27,187 nucleotides of DNA from DATEMK01 sp035275625. Its GTDB lineage: Bacteria; Bacteroidota; Bacteroidia; AKYH767-A; OLB10. The position numbers were made by a program, and so were the translations under genes. Within the stretch, counting starts at the first letter, position 1. Each line of letters opens with the position of its first letter. The stretch covers positions 1 through 27,187 of the forward strand of contig DATEMK010000642.1 in NCBI GenBank assembly GCA_035275625.1, read 5' to 3'. The notes beneath the pieces are model-generated. The model was not told where the DNA came from and did no database searches. It saw only the letters and a program-made list of their open reading frames with translations. This document shows positions 1-6,945 of the stretch, piece after piece.

Positions 1-1477
1 CTTCGGCATAATCATCAAAGTTCGCTTTGTATTTGCTTTCAATTTCTCTGAATACAGGTGCCTGCTGCTCTTTAGGAATGTCGTTATAATACATTTTTAA
101 AAGTGAAGCCAGCAATTTCTGATCTGTTGAAAGATTGTAATTTTTAAAATGCTCATCTATATCTTTTTTCAAAGCATCAATGGCAGCAGTAATTTCTTCA
201 GGCTTTGCCTCTTTGTTTTCCAATGTTTTGGCTAAAGATTGATACGTATAAGCAAGCACCAAAATTTCAGGTCCCTGGAAAATAGCTTCGTTAAGATAGG
301 TTCTTGTCAAAGTAACTTTTCGCATGTCAGCATACGTATTTTTCAAATCATTCACGACAGTACCATATTTGGCTTTTCGCGCTGCATCCTCGTTCGCCCA
401 GTCATTGAATTTTTTTTCTTCTTCTCTTTTTTTATCGGCAACCTGCATTCTTTTTAATTGCTTGGTTTGCCCGATAAAGAATTTCCAGTAATTGCTTGTC
501 TGATTTTTCTTTGCCTGGTATTTGATTCTTACTGCATCATCCGCCTTCATATCATGTTCGATGATCTCTAATTTTTTATCCCGGATTTTTACAATTGCAG
601 GATTGTTTACTTCCACTGCCATGTCCACCCCGGCAGAAGTAAGATAACGGTCTGTGGCGCCAGGATAACCAAGTATCATGGCGTAGTCATCTTTCTTTAC
701 ACCACCGAGTGAAATAGGAAGAAAAGATTTTGGAGTGTAAGGGATGTTGTCTTTGGAATATTCTGCCGGCTTCCCGTCTTTTGAACAATACACCCGGAAC
801 ATGCTAAAATCACCGGTATGGCGGGGCCACATCCAATTATCAGTGTCACCGCCAAAATTTCCGATTTGAATTGGAGGGGCACCGACTAAACGAATATCCC
901 TGAAAGTCTGGTAAACGAATAAATAAAATTCATCGCTTTTGAACATGCCCTTTACATCAGCCGTGTAACCGGTGCTGTCCGTTGCTTCTTTTTTAATCTT
1001 TGAAAAAATTTTCGGAAGAGCTTCCTGGAATTGTGCTTCGCTTAAAGTATCACTCAATTCTTTTTTTACTTTGTCGGTTACATCTTCCATCCGGACTAAA
1101 AATTTTGCAAATAATCCGGGATTGGATAATTCTTCCTCATGTGTTTTTGCCCAGAAGCCGTTGGTGAGGTAGTCATGTTCCGATGAGCTATGTTCCTGGA
1201 CCGCTTCCAGGCCGCAATGATGATTCGTAATGAGCAATCCGTCTTTTGAAATTAACTGCCCGGTGCAAAATCCTCCCAATGAAACAAAAGCATCTTTGAG
1301 GCTTGAATTATTTATATCGTAAATCTGATCTGCAGTAAGCTTACATCCCATCTTCTGCATATCAGCTTCATTTAATTTTTTCAATAATGAAAGCATCCAC
1401 ATGCCTTCATCGGCTTTAACAAATTGAGGATTTCCTGCACATAAAATGAGCAGGCATATTACTGTTTTCTTAAACAT
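1..1477 (-). CDS. S46 family dipeptidyl-peptidase (DPP7/DPP11-like), C-terminus outside window
   Basis: Serine exopeptidase of the Bacteroidota S46 family, which removes dipeptides from peptide N-termini in the periplasm. The frame is open from an ATG at 1477 to the window edge, giving about 492 residues of a family usually near 700. A signal peptide occupies roughly residues 1-22 (MFKKTVICLLILCAG). The catalytic histidine lies in TNHHCG (H86/H87) and the catalytic aspartate in NFGGDTDNW (D211 or D213), with the family signature WMWPRHTGDFS just after. The catalytic serine, and the residue that separates DPP7 (hydrophobic P1) from DPP11 (Asp/Glu P1), would lie in the missing C-terminal third, so specificity cannot be called. 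It is divergent from the DUF6265-like gene across about 180 bp, in which I saw no clear promoter for this gene. Confidence 0.93.
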   Translation of the reverse strand, partial: MFKKTVICLLILCAGNPQFVKADEGMWMLSLLKKLNEADMQKMGCKLTADQIYDINNSSLKDAFVSLGGFCTGQLISKDGLLITNHHCGLEAVQEHSSSEHDYLTNGFWAKTHEEELSNPGLFAKFLVRMEDVTDKVKKELSDTLSEAQFQEALPKIFSKIKKEATDSTGYTADVKGMFKSDEFYLFVYQTFRDIRLVGAPPIQIGNFGGDTDNWMWPRHTGDFSMFRVYCSKDGKPAEYSKDNIPYTPKSFLPISLGGVKKDDYAMILGYPGATDRYLTSAGVDMAVEVNNPAIVKIRDKKLEIIEHDMKADDAVRIKYQAKKNQTSNYWKFFIGQTKQLKRMQVADKKREEEKKFNDWANEDAARKAKYGTVVNDLKNTYADMRKVTLTRTYLNEAIFQGPEILVLAYTYQSLAKTLENKEAKPEEITAAIDALKKDIDEHFKNYNLSTDQKLLASLLKMYYNDIPKEQQAPVFREIESKYKANFDDYAE

Positions 1478-1654
1478 GGTTTTGAATTTTTATTTGTTTT
1501 CTTCTGCAAATAAACCGTTTTTTATCTTCGGTCCTCTCCTTGCCCGTTCACATTATTATGTAGCCAGCGATAGACAAGATTTGATTTTCACTATTTTCGC
1601 CTTACAACCGGAATAATTTTATAAGATAAATTCAAAAAAACAGAAATTAATTCT

Positions 1655-2131
1655 ATGAAAAAAAGCACACAAAAAGTATTTTATTTCTTTCTTTTATTTT
1701 GGTTAACATCCGCCACTGTTTATGCACAGGCAAAGTTGAAAATATTTGAAGGTACCTGGGCGATGAAAGAGGAAGGAGGAGGAACTATGTTTGAAGAATG
1801 GAATAAGGTATCAGACAGTCTTTACAAAGGCGAAAGTTACGCGATATCAGAAAATAAAAAACAAGTATTTGAAACTGTTTCATTAAAATATGTTGATGGT
1901 AAACTTTGTTATGCCCCGACCGTCAACGATCAGAACCAGGGCAAAGAAGTTTTATTTACGCTGAAAGAAAATTCAGATGGAGGGAAAAAATTTGTTTTTG
2001 AAAACCTGCAGCACGATTTTCCACAACGGATTATTTATCATTTCAAAACTGAAAAGACTCTCGATGCCAGGATTGAAGGAACTGCAGGAGGGAAGGAAAA
2101 GTTTTCAGACTACCACTTTGTTAAAAAATAA
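1655..2131 (+). CDS. Secreted DUF6265-like protein
   Basis: A 158-residue protein of unknown function. The N-terminus is a clear signal peptide (charged MKKSTQK, a hydrophobic core FYFFLLFWL, cleavage after VYAQA near residue 25). The mature part resembles the DUF6265 family: an opening G-T-W near residue 34 (FEGTWAM), a glycine-rich GGGTMFEEW, and the conserved ENLQHDFPQRIIY followed by LDARIEG. Such proteins look like small beta-barrel, lipocalin-like folds, but no substrate is known. It probably acts in the periplasm or outer membrane. It stands alone: the gene upstream is divergent and the one downstream converges with only 5 bp between stop codons. The DUF assignment is from memory of the QHDFPQRI motif. 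Confidence 0.75.
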   Translation: MKKSTQKVFYFFLLFWLTSATVYAQAKLKIFEGTWAMKEEGGGTMFEEWNKVSDSLYKGESYAISENKKQVFETVSLKYVDGKLCYAPTVNDQNQGKEVLFTLKENSDGGKKFVFENLQHDFPQRIIYHFKTEKTLDARIEGTAGGKEKFSDYHFVKK

Positions 2132-2136
2132 AAATA

Positions 2137-2655
2137 TCAGCCGGCAGTTTTTTTTGATTTGTAAACAGGAACAGTTGAACAAGGTTCCCCATACATAATG
2201 TTTTTAACATAAGGCTTTAAAAGAGCAGTCAGCTCAACATACGCAGAAACCGGAACCGGTTTATCGCCACACCCTTTAATCACGATTCGCTGATCACGGT
2301 AATCTTCAGGATTTATTTTCAAAAGCGTATCATGAAATAAAATCGTTTCCATTGTTTCCAAATTTCCGAAAGTAATTTTTTTTGCATACGGCTGCAACGA
2401 AGCAGCAACAAGCATATAAGCCCAGCTTGCAACAATTGCATCATTAGAACAGGTGATGGCAACGAATTTACCAGTGTATTTTGTCCAATCATTTGTTTTT
2501 ATAAATTCACGAAAATCTTTTTCCTTTAAAAGAAGTTCTTCAAACAAATGATCTTTCATGTCAAAAATCACACGCTCTCCTTCGGGATAAAAATCTTCAA
2601 GATTGATGGTGATCAACCCGCTTTCTGCAACTTTATTTACAATTTCCTTTTCCAA
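2137..2655 (-). CDS. DUF2480 family protein, last gene of the suf operon
   Basis: A 172-residue soluble protein matching my recollection of DUF2480, a Bacteroidota family commonly found at the end of SUF operons; biochemical role unknown. Visible features are an N-terminal acidic segment (INLEDFYPEGERVIFDMKD), a central ITCSNDAIVASWAYML stretch, and two cysteines in conserved-looking settings, VIKGCGDKPVP and YGEPCSTVPVYK. There is no signal peptide or membrane segment. The start is a TTG at 2655, placed where family members begin with MExEI; no ATG is available in frame nearby. The 34-bp gap to the upstream sufT stop is entirely filled by four CTTTAAA repeats plus a partial unit, so the usual ribosome-binding region is repeat sequence. 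A role in iron-sulfur assembly is inferred from position only. Confidence 0.85.
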   Translation of the reverse strand: MEKEIVNKVAESGLITINLEDFYPEGERVIFDMKDHLFEELLLKEKDFREFIKTNDWTKYTGKFVAITCSNDAIVASWAYMLVAASLQPYAKKITFGNLETMETILFHDTLLKINPEDYRDQRIVIKGCGDKPVPVSAYVELTALLKPYVKNIMYGEPCSTVPVYKSKKTAG

Positions 2656-2687
2656 CTTTAAACTTTAAACTTTAAACTTTAAACTTT
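2656..2687 (-). repeat. Tandem heptamer (CTTTAAA x4) filling the sufT-DUF2480 junction
   Basis: Four perfect CTTTAAA units at 2656-2662, 2663-2669, 2670-2676 and 2677-2683 are followed by a partial unit. On the coding strand this reads as GTTTAAA-type repeats that abut the TTG start of the DUF2480 gene. A related stretch (GGTTTAAAGTTT) occurs upstream of thiL near 8828-8839. Confidence 0.95.
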
Positions 2688-2689
2688 TC

Positions 2690-3004
2690 CTACCACATTC
2701 CCAATTCCATTTTCGCTTCTTCACTCATCATTTCTTTTTCCCATGGAGGCTCAAAAGTGATTTCCACTTTTGCATTGTTCACATCCGGAATATTTTTTAT
2801 TTTTTGCTCTACTTCAACCGGTAATGTTTCAGCAACAGGACAGGCAGGGGATGTTAAAGTCATTTTAACATGAATATCGTTTCCCTCCAGCACATTGATT
2901 TCATAAATCAATCCCAGTTCATAAATGTCCACAGGAATTTCAGGATCGAAACATGTTTTTAATATTTCAATCACTCTGTCTCTTAATGGTCTTACTTCTT
3001 CCAT
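2690..3004 (-). CDS. sufT: SufT-type iron-sulfur assembly protein (DUF59/MIP18 family)
   Basis: A 104-residue stand-alone MIP18/DUF59 domain protein, the form that accompanies SUF operons and assists iron-sulfur cluster assembly or transfer to apoproteins. The family signature DPEIPVDIYELGLIYEI is at residues 20-36, and the conserved TSPACPVAETLP with its single conserved cysteine (C55) follows. The acidic C-terminus ending PPWEKEMMSEEAKMELGMW matches the usual end of these proteins. It lies 26 bp downstream of sufE and 34 bp upstream of DUF2480, clearly in the operon. The start is an ATG at 3004. The gap to sufE is a purine-rich repetitive stretch (AGAGAGA-type on the coding strand). Confidence 0.92.
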   Translation of the reverse strand: MEEVRPLRDRVIEILKTCFDPEIPVDIYELGLIYEINVLEGNDIHVKMTLTSPACPVAETLPVEVEQKIKNIPDVNNAKVEITFEPPWEKEMMSEEAKMELGMW

Positions 3005-3030
3005 TTTCTCTCTGTCTTTTCTCTCTGCGT

Positions 3031-3468
3031 TTATAAATTTTTGACATTCTGAATTCCCAATGCAAATAATTTCATTTGCTTTATCATGTTTGCCAATCCA
3101 TTTGCGCGTGTAACTGCAATGTGTTGTCTCAATCCGATTTTATCTATAAATTCTAAATTTGAATTTATAATGTCTTCTGGTTTTTGTCCGGAAAGAACAC
3201 GAATAAGTAAAGCAATTTCTCCTTTTACAAAAGTTGAATCGCTATCAGCATCAAAATAAATCTGTCCGCCTTTTTCAAAACTATTTAACCACACGCTGCT
3301 TTGACAACCTTTAATTTTATTTTCTTCTGTTTTATATCTCTCATCCAGTGTCGGAAGTTTTTGCCCGAGTTCAATGATGTACTGATATTTGTCAGACCAA
3401 TCATCAAAAAGCTCAAACTCCTCGACAATCTCGTTTTCTATCTCTTTAATATCGGCCACTAATTGCAC
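3031..3468 (-). CDS. sufE: SufE sulfur acceptor protein
   Basis: SufE takes the persulfide sulfur from the cysteine desulfurase SufS and passes it to the SufBCD scaffold, and it stimulates SufS. The fold signature is clear: an N-terminal helix (IKEIENEIVEEFELFDDW), then YQYIIELGQKLP, and the active-site loop KIKGCQSSVW with the acceptor cysteine at C55 (numbered from the GTG start). Length, about 145 residues, is normal. No ATG lies upstream of the domain before an in-frame stop at about 3477. The candidate starts are GTG at 3468 and GTG at 3459, both inside a repeat element, so the exact N-terminus is uncertain by a few residues. It follows sufS with 13 bp between. Confidence 0.93.
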   Translation of the reverse strand: MQLVADIKEIENEIVEEFELFDDWSDKYQYIIELGQKLPTLDERYKTEENKIKGCQSSVWLNSFEKGGQIYFDADSDSTFVKGEIALLIRVLSGQKPEDIINSNLEFIDKIGLRQHIAVTRANGLANMIKQMKLFALGIQNVKNL

Positions 3469-3490
3469 AAATTTTCACAAATTATTTTTT
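3455..3490 (-). repeat. ACWAATT triple-unit element bridging sufS and sufE
   Basis: Plus-strand sequence begins GCCACTAATT and contains ACTAATT (3458-3464), ACAAATT (3467-3473) and ACAAATT (3477-3483), with unit starts 9 and 10 bases apart, then a T-rich tail. The same layout occurs at 6895-6932. It covers the last codons and stop of sufS and both candidate GTG starts of sufE. Confidence 0.85.
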
Positions 3491-4783
3491 TAAGAATTGA
3501 ATTGCTTTTCTCACTCCTTCAACCATCGCATCAATTTCCTCTTTCGTGTTATAAAACAAAAACGAAGCACGAAGAGTTCCGGGAATATTAAAACGTTTCA
3601 TAACAGGTTCGGTGCAATGGTGTCCGGTGCGCACAGCCACTCCAAGTGTATCAAGATACATTCCTGCATCCAGGGCATTTACACCTTCAATGATAAAAGA
3701 AACAATGCTTGCTTTTTCTTTTGCTGTGCCGATGAGTTTTACACCGGGAATTTTTTGGAGCTGCCCGCTTGCATACACCATCAATTCATGTTCGTAAGCT
3801 GCAATTTTCTTTCTGTCTAATGATTGAATATAATCAATAGCTGTTCCCAATGCAATAACATCTGCCACGTTAGGTGTTCCTGCTTCAAACTTGAATGGCA
3901 CTTCATTGTAAGTTGTTTTTTCAAAACTCACCGAATGGATCATTTCTCCTCCACCCTGGTAAGGAGGCATGTCTTCAAGCAGGTTTAATTTTCCATACAA
4001 TACTCCTGCGCCTGTTGGTCCGAACATTTTGTGTCCGGAGAATGCAAAGAAATCACAATCCATTTCCTGAACATTGATTTCATCGTGCACCACAGCCTGT
4101 GCCCCATCAATCATAACAGGAATATAAACTTCACCCCGACCCTCTCCTTTGGAGAGGGAGTACTTGCGCACAATCCCGATCATTTCTTTAATGAGATTGA
4201 TTGTGCCAAGCGAATTGGAAGTATGAGCTATGGAAATAAATTTTGTATTAGGAGAAAGCAGTCCGCCTAAGGCGGATTCATCCAAAAGCAATTCACCCTT
4301 ATCATTCATCGGAATTACTTTCAGCACAGCACCTTTTTCTTCACACAGCATTTGCCAGGGAACAATGTTGCTGTGATGCTCCATTGCAGAAATAATTATT
4401 TCATCCCCCTTGATTATATTTTTTCTTCCCCAGCTTGATGCAACAAGATTGATGGATTCAGTAGTTCCTCTTGTAAAAATAATTTCCTTTTCGGATTTTG
4501 CATTGATAAATTTCTGCACTTTCACTCGTACATCATCATATGCCTGTGAAGCTTTCTGACTTAGATAATGTACGCCACGATGAATATTGGCGTTGTATTC
4601 CGAATAATATTTTACTAAAGAATCAATAACAACCTGCGGCTTTTGAGAGGTAGCTGCGTTGTCAAAATAAATTAAAGGTTTGCCATAAGCGGTTTCCGAA
4701 AGAATAGGAAAATCCTTCCTCACAGATTGAACATCAAAATCAGCAATTTTTTTTTCCTTTAATATTTCAACGGGAGTATTCAA
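3482..4783 (-). CDS. sufS: SufS group II cysteine desulfurase carrying palindrome-derived inserts
   Basis: PLP-dependent enzyme that converts cysteine to alanine and supplies persulfide sulfur, through SufE, for iron-sulfur assembly. The PLP lysine is K252 in FSGHKMFGPTG, the pyridine-binding aspartate is D226 in VMIDGAQ, and the catalytic cysteine is C390 in RTGHHCTEP; the ending GTLRASFLFYNTKEE is typical. At 433 residues it is longer than usual (about 405-415). The excess is explained by an extra loop at about residues 209-219 (SLSKGEGRGEV) and probably by S170-G174 (SALGG); both are encoded by DNA palindromes and stay in frame. The start is TTG at 4783, overlapping the sufD stop by four bases (TTGA). 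All catalytic residues are intact, so the enzyme is probably active. Confidence 0.95.
   Translation of the reverse strand: MNTPVEILKEKKIADFDVQSVRKDFPILSETAYGKPLIYFDNAATSQKPQVVIDSLVKYYSEYNANIHRGVHYLSQKASQAYDDVRVKVQKFINAKSEKEIIFTRGTTESINLVASSWGRKNIIKGDEIIISAMEHHSNIVPWQMLCEEKGAVLKVIPMNDKGELLLDESALGGLLSPNTKFISIAHTSNSLGTINLIKEMIGIVRKYSLSKGEGRGEVYIPVMIDGAQAVVHDEINVQEMDCDFFAFSGHKMFGPTGAGVLYGKLNLLEDMPPYQGGGEMIHSVSFEKTTYNEVPFKFEAGTPNVADVIALGTAIDYIQSLDRKKIAAYEHELMVYASGQLQKIPGVKLIGTAKEKASIVSFIIEGVNALDAGMYLDTLGVAVRTGHHCTEPVMKRFNIPGTLRASFLFYNTKEEIDAMVEGVRKAIQFLKK
4131..4160 (-). repeat. In-frame palindromic element inside sufS
   Basis: Perfect 8-bp arms CCCTCTCC (4140-4147) and GGAGAGGG (4151-4158) around TTT, preceded by CACCCCGA and followed by AG. 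It encodes residues 209-215 and the flanking part of the extra loop in SufS. It shares its flank and architecture with the element at 9033-9060 in thiL, where it is read from the other strand. Confidence 0.9.
4262..4276 (-). repeat. Second palindrome inside sufS
   Basis: TCCGCCT-A-AGGCGGA: 7-bp perfect arms and a one-base centre. It encodes exactly five codons, S170-G174 (SALGG), between DE and LLSPNTKF. Its TCCGCC/GGCGGA arms recur in the palindrome at 25720-25739. Confidence 0.8.
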
Positions 4784-6108
4784 TTTAAATCAAACTCAAT
4801 ATGTGAATTCAGTTTGTGAGCTAAAAGTTTGAGCAGGTTATTTTTTAACGCATCAATTTTAATGTTTTGAATGACATCACCTGCAAAAGCAAAATTTAAA
4901 AGGGCTTTTGCATCGCTTTCACCGATTCCTCTTGCACGCATATAAAACAGGGCCTCTTCATCCAACTGCCCTGTCGTAGCGCCATGGCTGCATTTTACAT
5001 CATCAGCATAAATCTCCAATTGCGGCTTTGTATTCATGGAAGCGTCATCGCTCAATAATATATTTTTGTTTGACTGGTATGCATTTGTTTTCTGCGCATC
5101 TTTTCGCACAAATATTTTTCCATTGAATACGCCTTTTGCTTTCCCGTCAATCAATCCTTTATACAATTCATTGCTGTAACAATTCGGCATCGCATGATCA
5201 ACCAGCGTGTGATTATCCACAAGCTGGTTTTCATTCAGCAAATACAATCCGTATAAATGCGAAGTACAATTCTGATCGTTTAATACAATGTTCAGGTTGT
5301 TTCTCACAATGCTTCCTCCAAGAGTAATTGTACAAATATTAAATGTGCTGTTTTTCTCCTGGTGGGCGAATGTATTGTTGAAATGGTAGCAATTATTTTC
5401 TTCTTCCTGGATTAAATAAAATTCTAATTGTGAATTTTCTTCCGTCACAATTTCGTTCACGCAATTAACCATATTGTGCTCAAAAGAATTCAGGGAATGA
5501 AAACTGGATGTAATTTTTAATTGTGAATTTTTTCCTGTAACAATGAGATTTCTCGGGTAAGAAACTGAATTTTCTGAATGGCTTATGTGAAGAATGTGAA
5601 TCGGTCTTTCAATAATAACTCCCGGCTCTGTATAGACAAAAACTCCATCGCTGTTAAAAGCAGTATTCAAAGCAACAAAGCTGTCGCTTTTATGAGTTGC
5701 ATATTTCGCAAAGTGTTTTTCAAATTCAGGATGATTTGCAGTTGAAAAATTTTGAATTATTAATCCTTCGGGGATATTTTTATTTACTGAAAGCGCAGCA
5801 TTAAATTTTCCATTCTCCATAACAATAAGAATGGAATCATTTCCTGAAATAGAAAATTCTGAAATGTTTTTTTCAGACAAAAGTTTATTTTCAGTTTGAA
5901 AATTTTGCAAAGAAAGTTTTAAGACCGGTGAGATGTCTGTGTATTTCCACTCTTCGTTTTTCAAAGTCGGGAAACCAGCCTTCCTGAAGTTTTCTATTGC
6001 TTCCTTACGGATTGCAACATGATTTCTCTTCCCGAGAGTTTCAGAGAAAATTTTAAAGTCCTGTAAAAAGTTTTCTTTTATGTTAATATTTTCAGTCACC
6101 AGTTCCAT
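4780..6108 (-). CDS. sufD: SufD, scaffold subunit of the SufBC2D complex
   Basis: SufD pairs with SufB and two SufC ATPases to form the cytosolic scaffold on which iron-sulfur clusters are built, and it is linked to iron entry. The 442-residue protein has the normal layout: an N-terminal helical region with NFRKAGFPTLKNEEWKYTDI (residues about 40-60), a central right-handed beta-helix, and the conserved C-terminal segment DDVKCSHGATTGQLDEEALFYMRARGI, whose histidine corresponds to the SufD residue implicated in cluster assembly. The start is ATG at 6108; the stop overlaps the sufS TTG start by four bases, consistent with translational coupling. It lies 21 bp after sufC. No insertions or lesions are visible. 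Confidence 0.95.
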   Translation of the reverse strand: MELVTENINIKENFLQDFKIFSETLGKRNHVAIRKEAIENFRKAGFPTLKNEEWKYTDISPVLKLSLQNFQTENKLLSEKNISEFSISGNDSILIVMENGKFNAALSVNKNIPEGLIIQNFSTANHPEFEKHFAKYATHKSDSFVALNTAFNSDGVFVYTEPGVIIERPIHILHISHSENSVSYPRNLIVTGKNSQLKITSSFHSLNSFEHNMVNCVNEIVTEENSQLEFYLIQEEENNCYHFNNTFAHQEKNSTFNICTITLGGSIVRNNLNIVLNDQNCTSHLYGLYLLNENQLVDNHTLVDHAMPNCYSNELYKGLIDGKAKGVFNGKIFVRKDAQKTNAYQSNKNILLSDDASMNTKPQLEIYADDVKCSHGATTGQLDEEALFYMRARGIGESDAKALLNFAFAGDVIQNIKIDALKNNLLKLLAHKLNSHIEFDLN

Positions 6109-6129
6109 TAATTATCTTTCATTTGTTCT

Positions 6130-6888
6130 TTAATTCTGAACTTCTGCTTCTTCTTTTATCCAGTCATAACCCTTATCTTCGAGTTCAAGAGCAAGTTCCT
6201 TTGTGCCTGATTTAACAATTCTTCCATTGTACAATACATGCACAAAATCAGGAACAATATAATCAAGCAGCCGCTGATAGTGAGTGATGACAACGAAAGA
6301 ACGGTCTTTACTTCTTAATGCATTTACCCCTTTGGCAACAATTCGCAACGCATCAATATCCAGTCCTGAATCGGTTTCATCCAATATCGCCAATGTGGGT
6401 TCAAGGATTGCCATTTGGAAAATTTCATTTCGCTTTTTTTCTCCGCCACTGAATCCTTCATTGACTGAACGGCTCGTTAAAGATTTTTCAATCTCCACCA
6501 ATTTCATTTTCTCTTTCATCAGCACTAAAAAATCTTTTGAATCAAGAGGGGTTAGCCCTTTTGCTTTCCTGATCTCATTTAACGCAGTCTTAAGGAAAGT
6601 TGCATTACTGACTCCGGGAATTTCAATCGGATATTGAAATGCAAGAAATATTCCTTCGCGCGCACGTTCTTCGGGTGATAACTCTAAAAGATTTTTTCCA
6701 TTATATAAAACTTCTCCTTCTGTGATTTCATATTCTGTTCTTCCGGCAAGTACAGAAGCAAGTGTGCTTTTTCCGGAACCGTTGGGTCCCATGATAGCAT
6801 GAATTTCTCCGGCTTTGACATCAAGGTTTAACCCGGTAAGAATTTGTCTTCCCTCAATGGATGCTTTTAAATTTTTTATTGATAACAT
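6130..6888 (-). CDS. sufC: SufC, ABC-type ATPase of the SUF complex
   Basis: Cytosolic ATPase that drives conformational change of the SufBCD scaffold; it is an ABC protein but not a transporter. Visible motifs are Walker A GPNGSGKST (residues 34-42, K40), the SufC-type signature FSGGEKKRNE (about 146-155), Walker B with catalytic glutamate LAILDETDSGLD, and the switch histidine in VVITHYQRLL. Length 252 residues is standard. The ATG at 6888 lies 7 bp from the start of a repeat element (6895-6932) that occupies most of the 57-bp gap to sufB, so any ribosome-binding sequence lies in or against the repeat. Order sufB-sufC-sufD is the conserved one. Confidence 0.97.
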   Translation of the reverse strand: MLSIKNLKASIEGRQILTGLNLDVKAGEIHAIMGPNGSGKSTLASVLAGRTEYEITEGEVLYNGKNLLELSPEERAREGIFLAFQYPIEIPGVSNATFLKTALNEIRKAKGLTPLDSKDFLVLMKEKMKLVEIEKSLTSRSVNEGFSGGEKKRNEIFQMAILEPTLAILDETDSGLDIDALRIVAKGVNALRSKDRSFVVITHYQRLLDYIVPDFVHVLYNGRIVKSGTKELALELEDKGYDWIKEEAEVQN

Positions 6889-6894
6889 TTCTTC

Positions 6895-6932
6895 GCCACT
6901 AATTACACTAATTCACACTAATTATTTTAAAT
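6895..6932 (-). repeat. ACWAATT triple-unit element in the sufB-sufC junction
   Basis: Begins GCCACTAATT and has three ACTAATT units at 6898-6904, 6907-6913 and 6917-6923 (9 and 10 bases apart), followed by ATTTTAAAT. Same orientation and unit spacing as the element at 3455-3490, and in both cases placed against the 5' end of the downstream gene. Confidence 0.88.
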
Positions 6933-6945
6933 CTTATGATAATGA

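Noticed and set aside
2100..2160. Bidirectional terminator between the convergent DUF6265-like and DUF2480 genes
   Set aside because: Only a very short CAGCCGGC-type symmetry is present before the T-run; no stable stem could be drawn.
2656..2687. CRISPR-like or phage-attachment repeat
   Set aside because: The units are 7 bp with no spacers; it is a simple tandem repeat. No other region shows CRISPR spacing.
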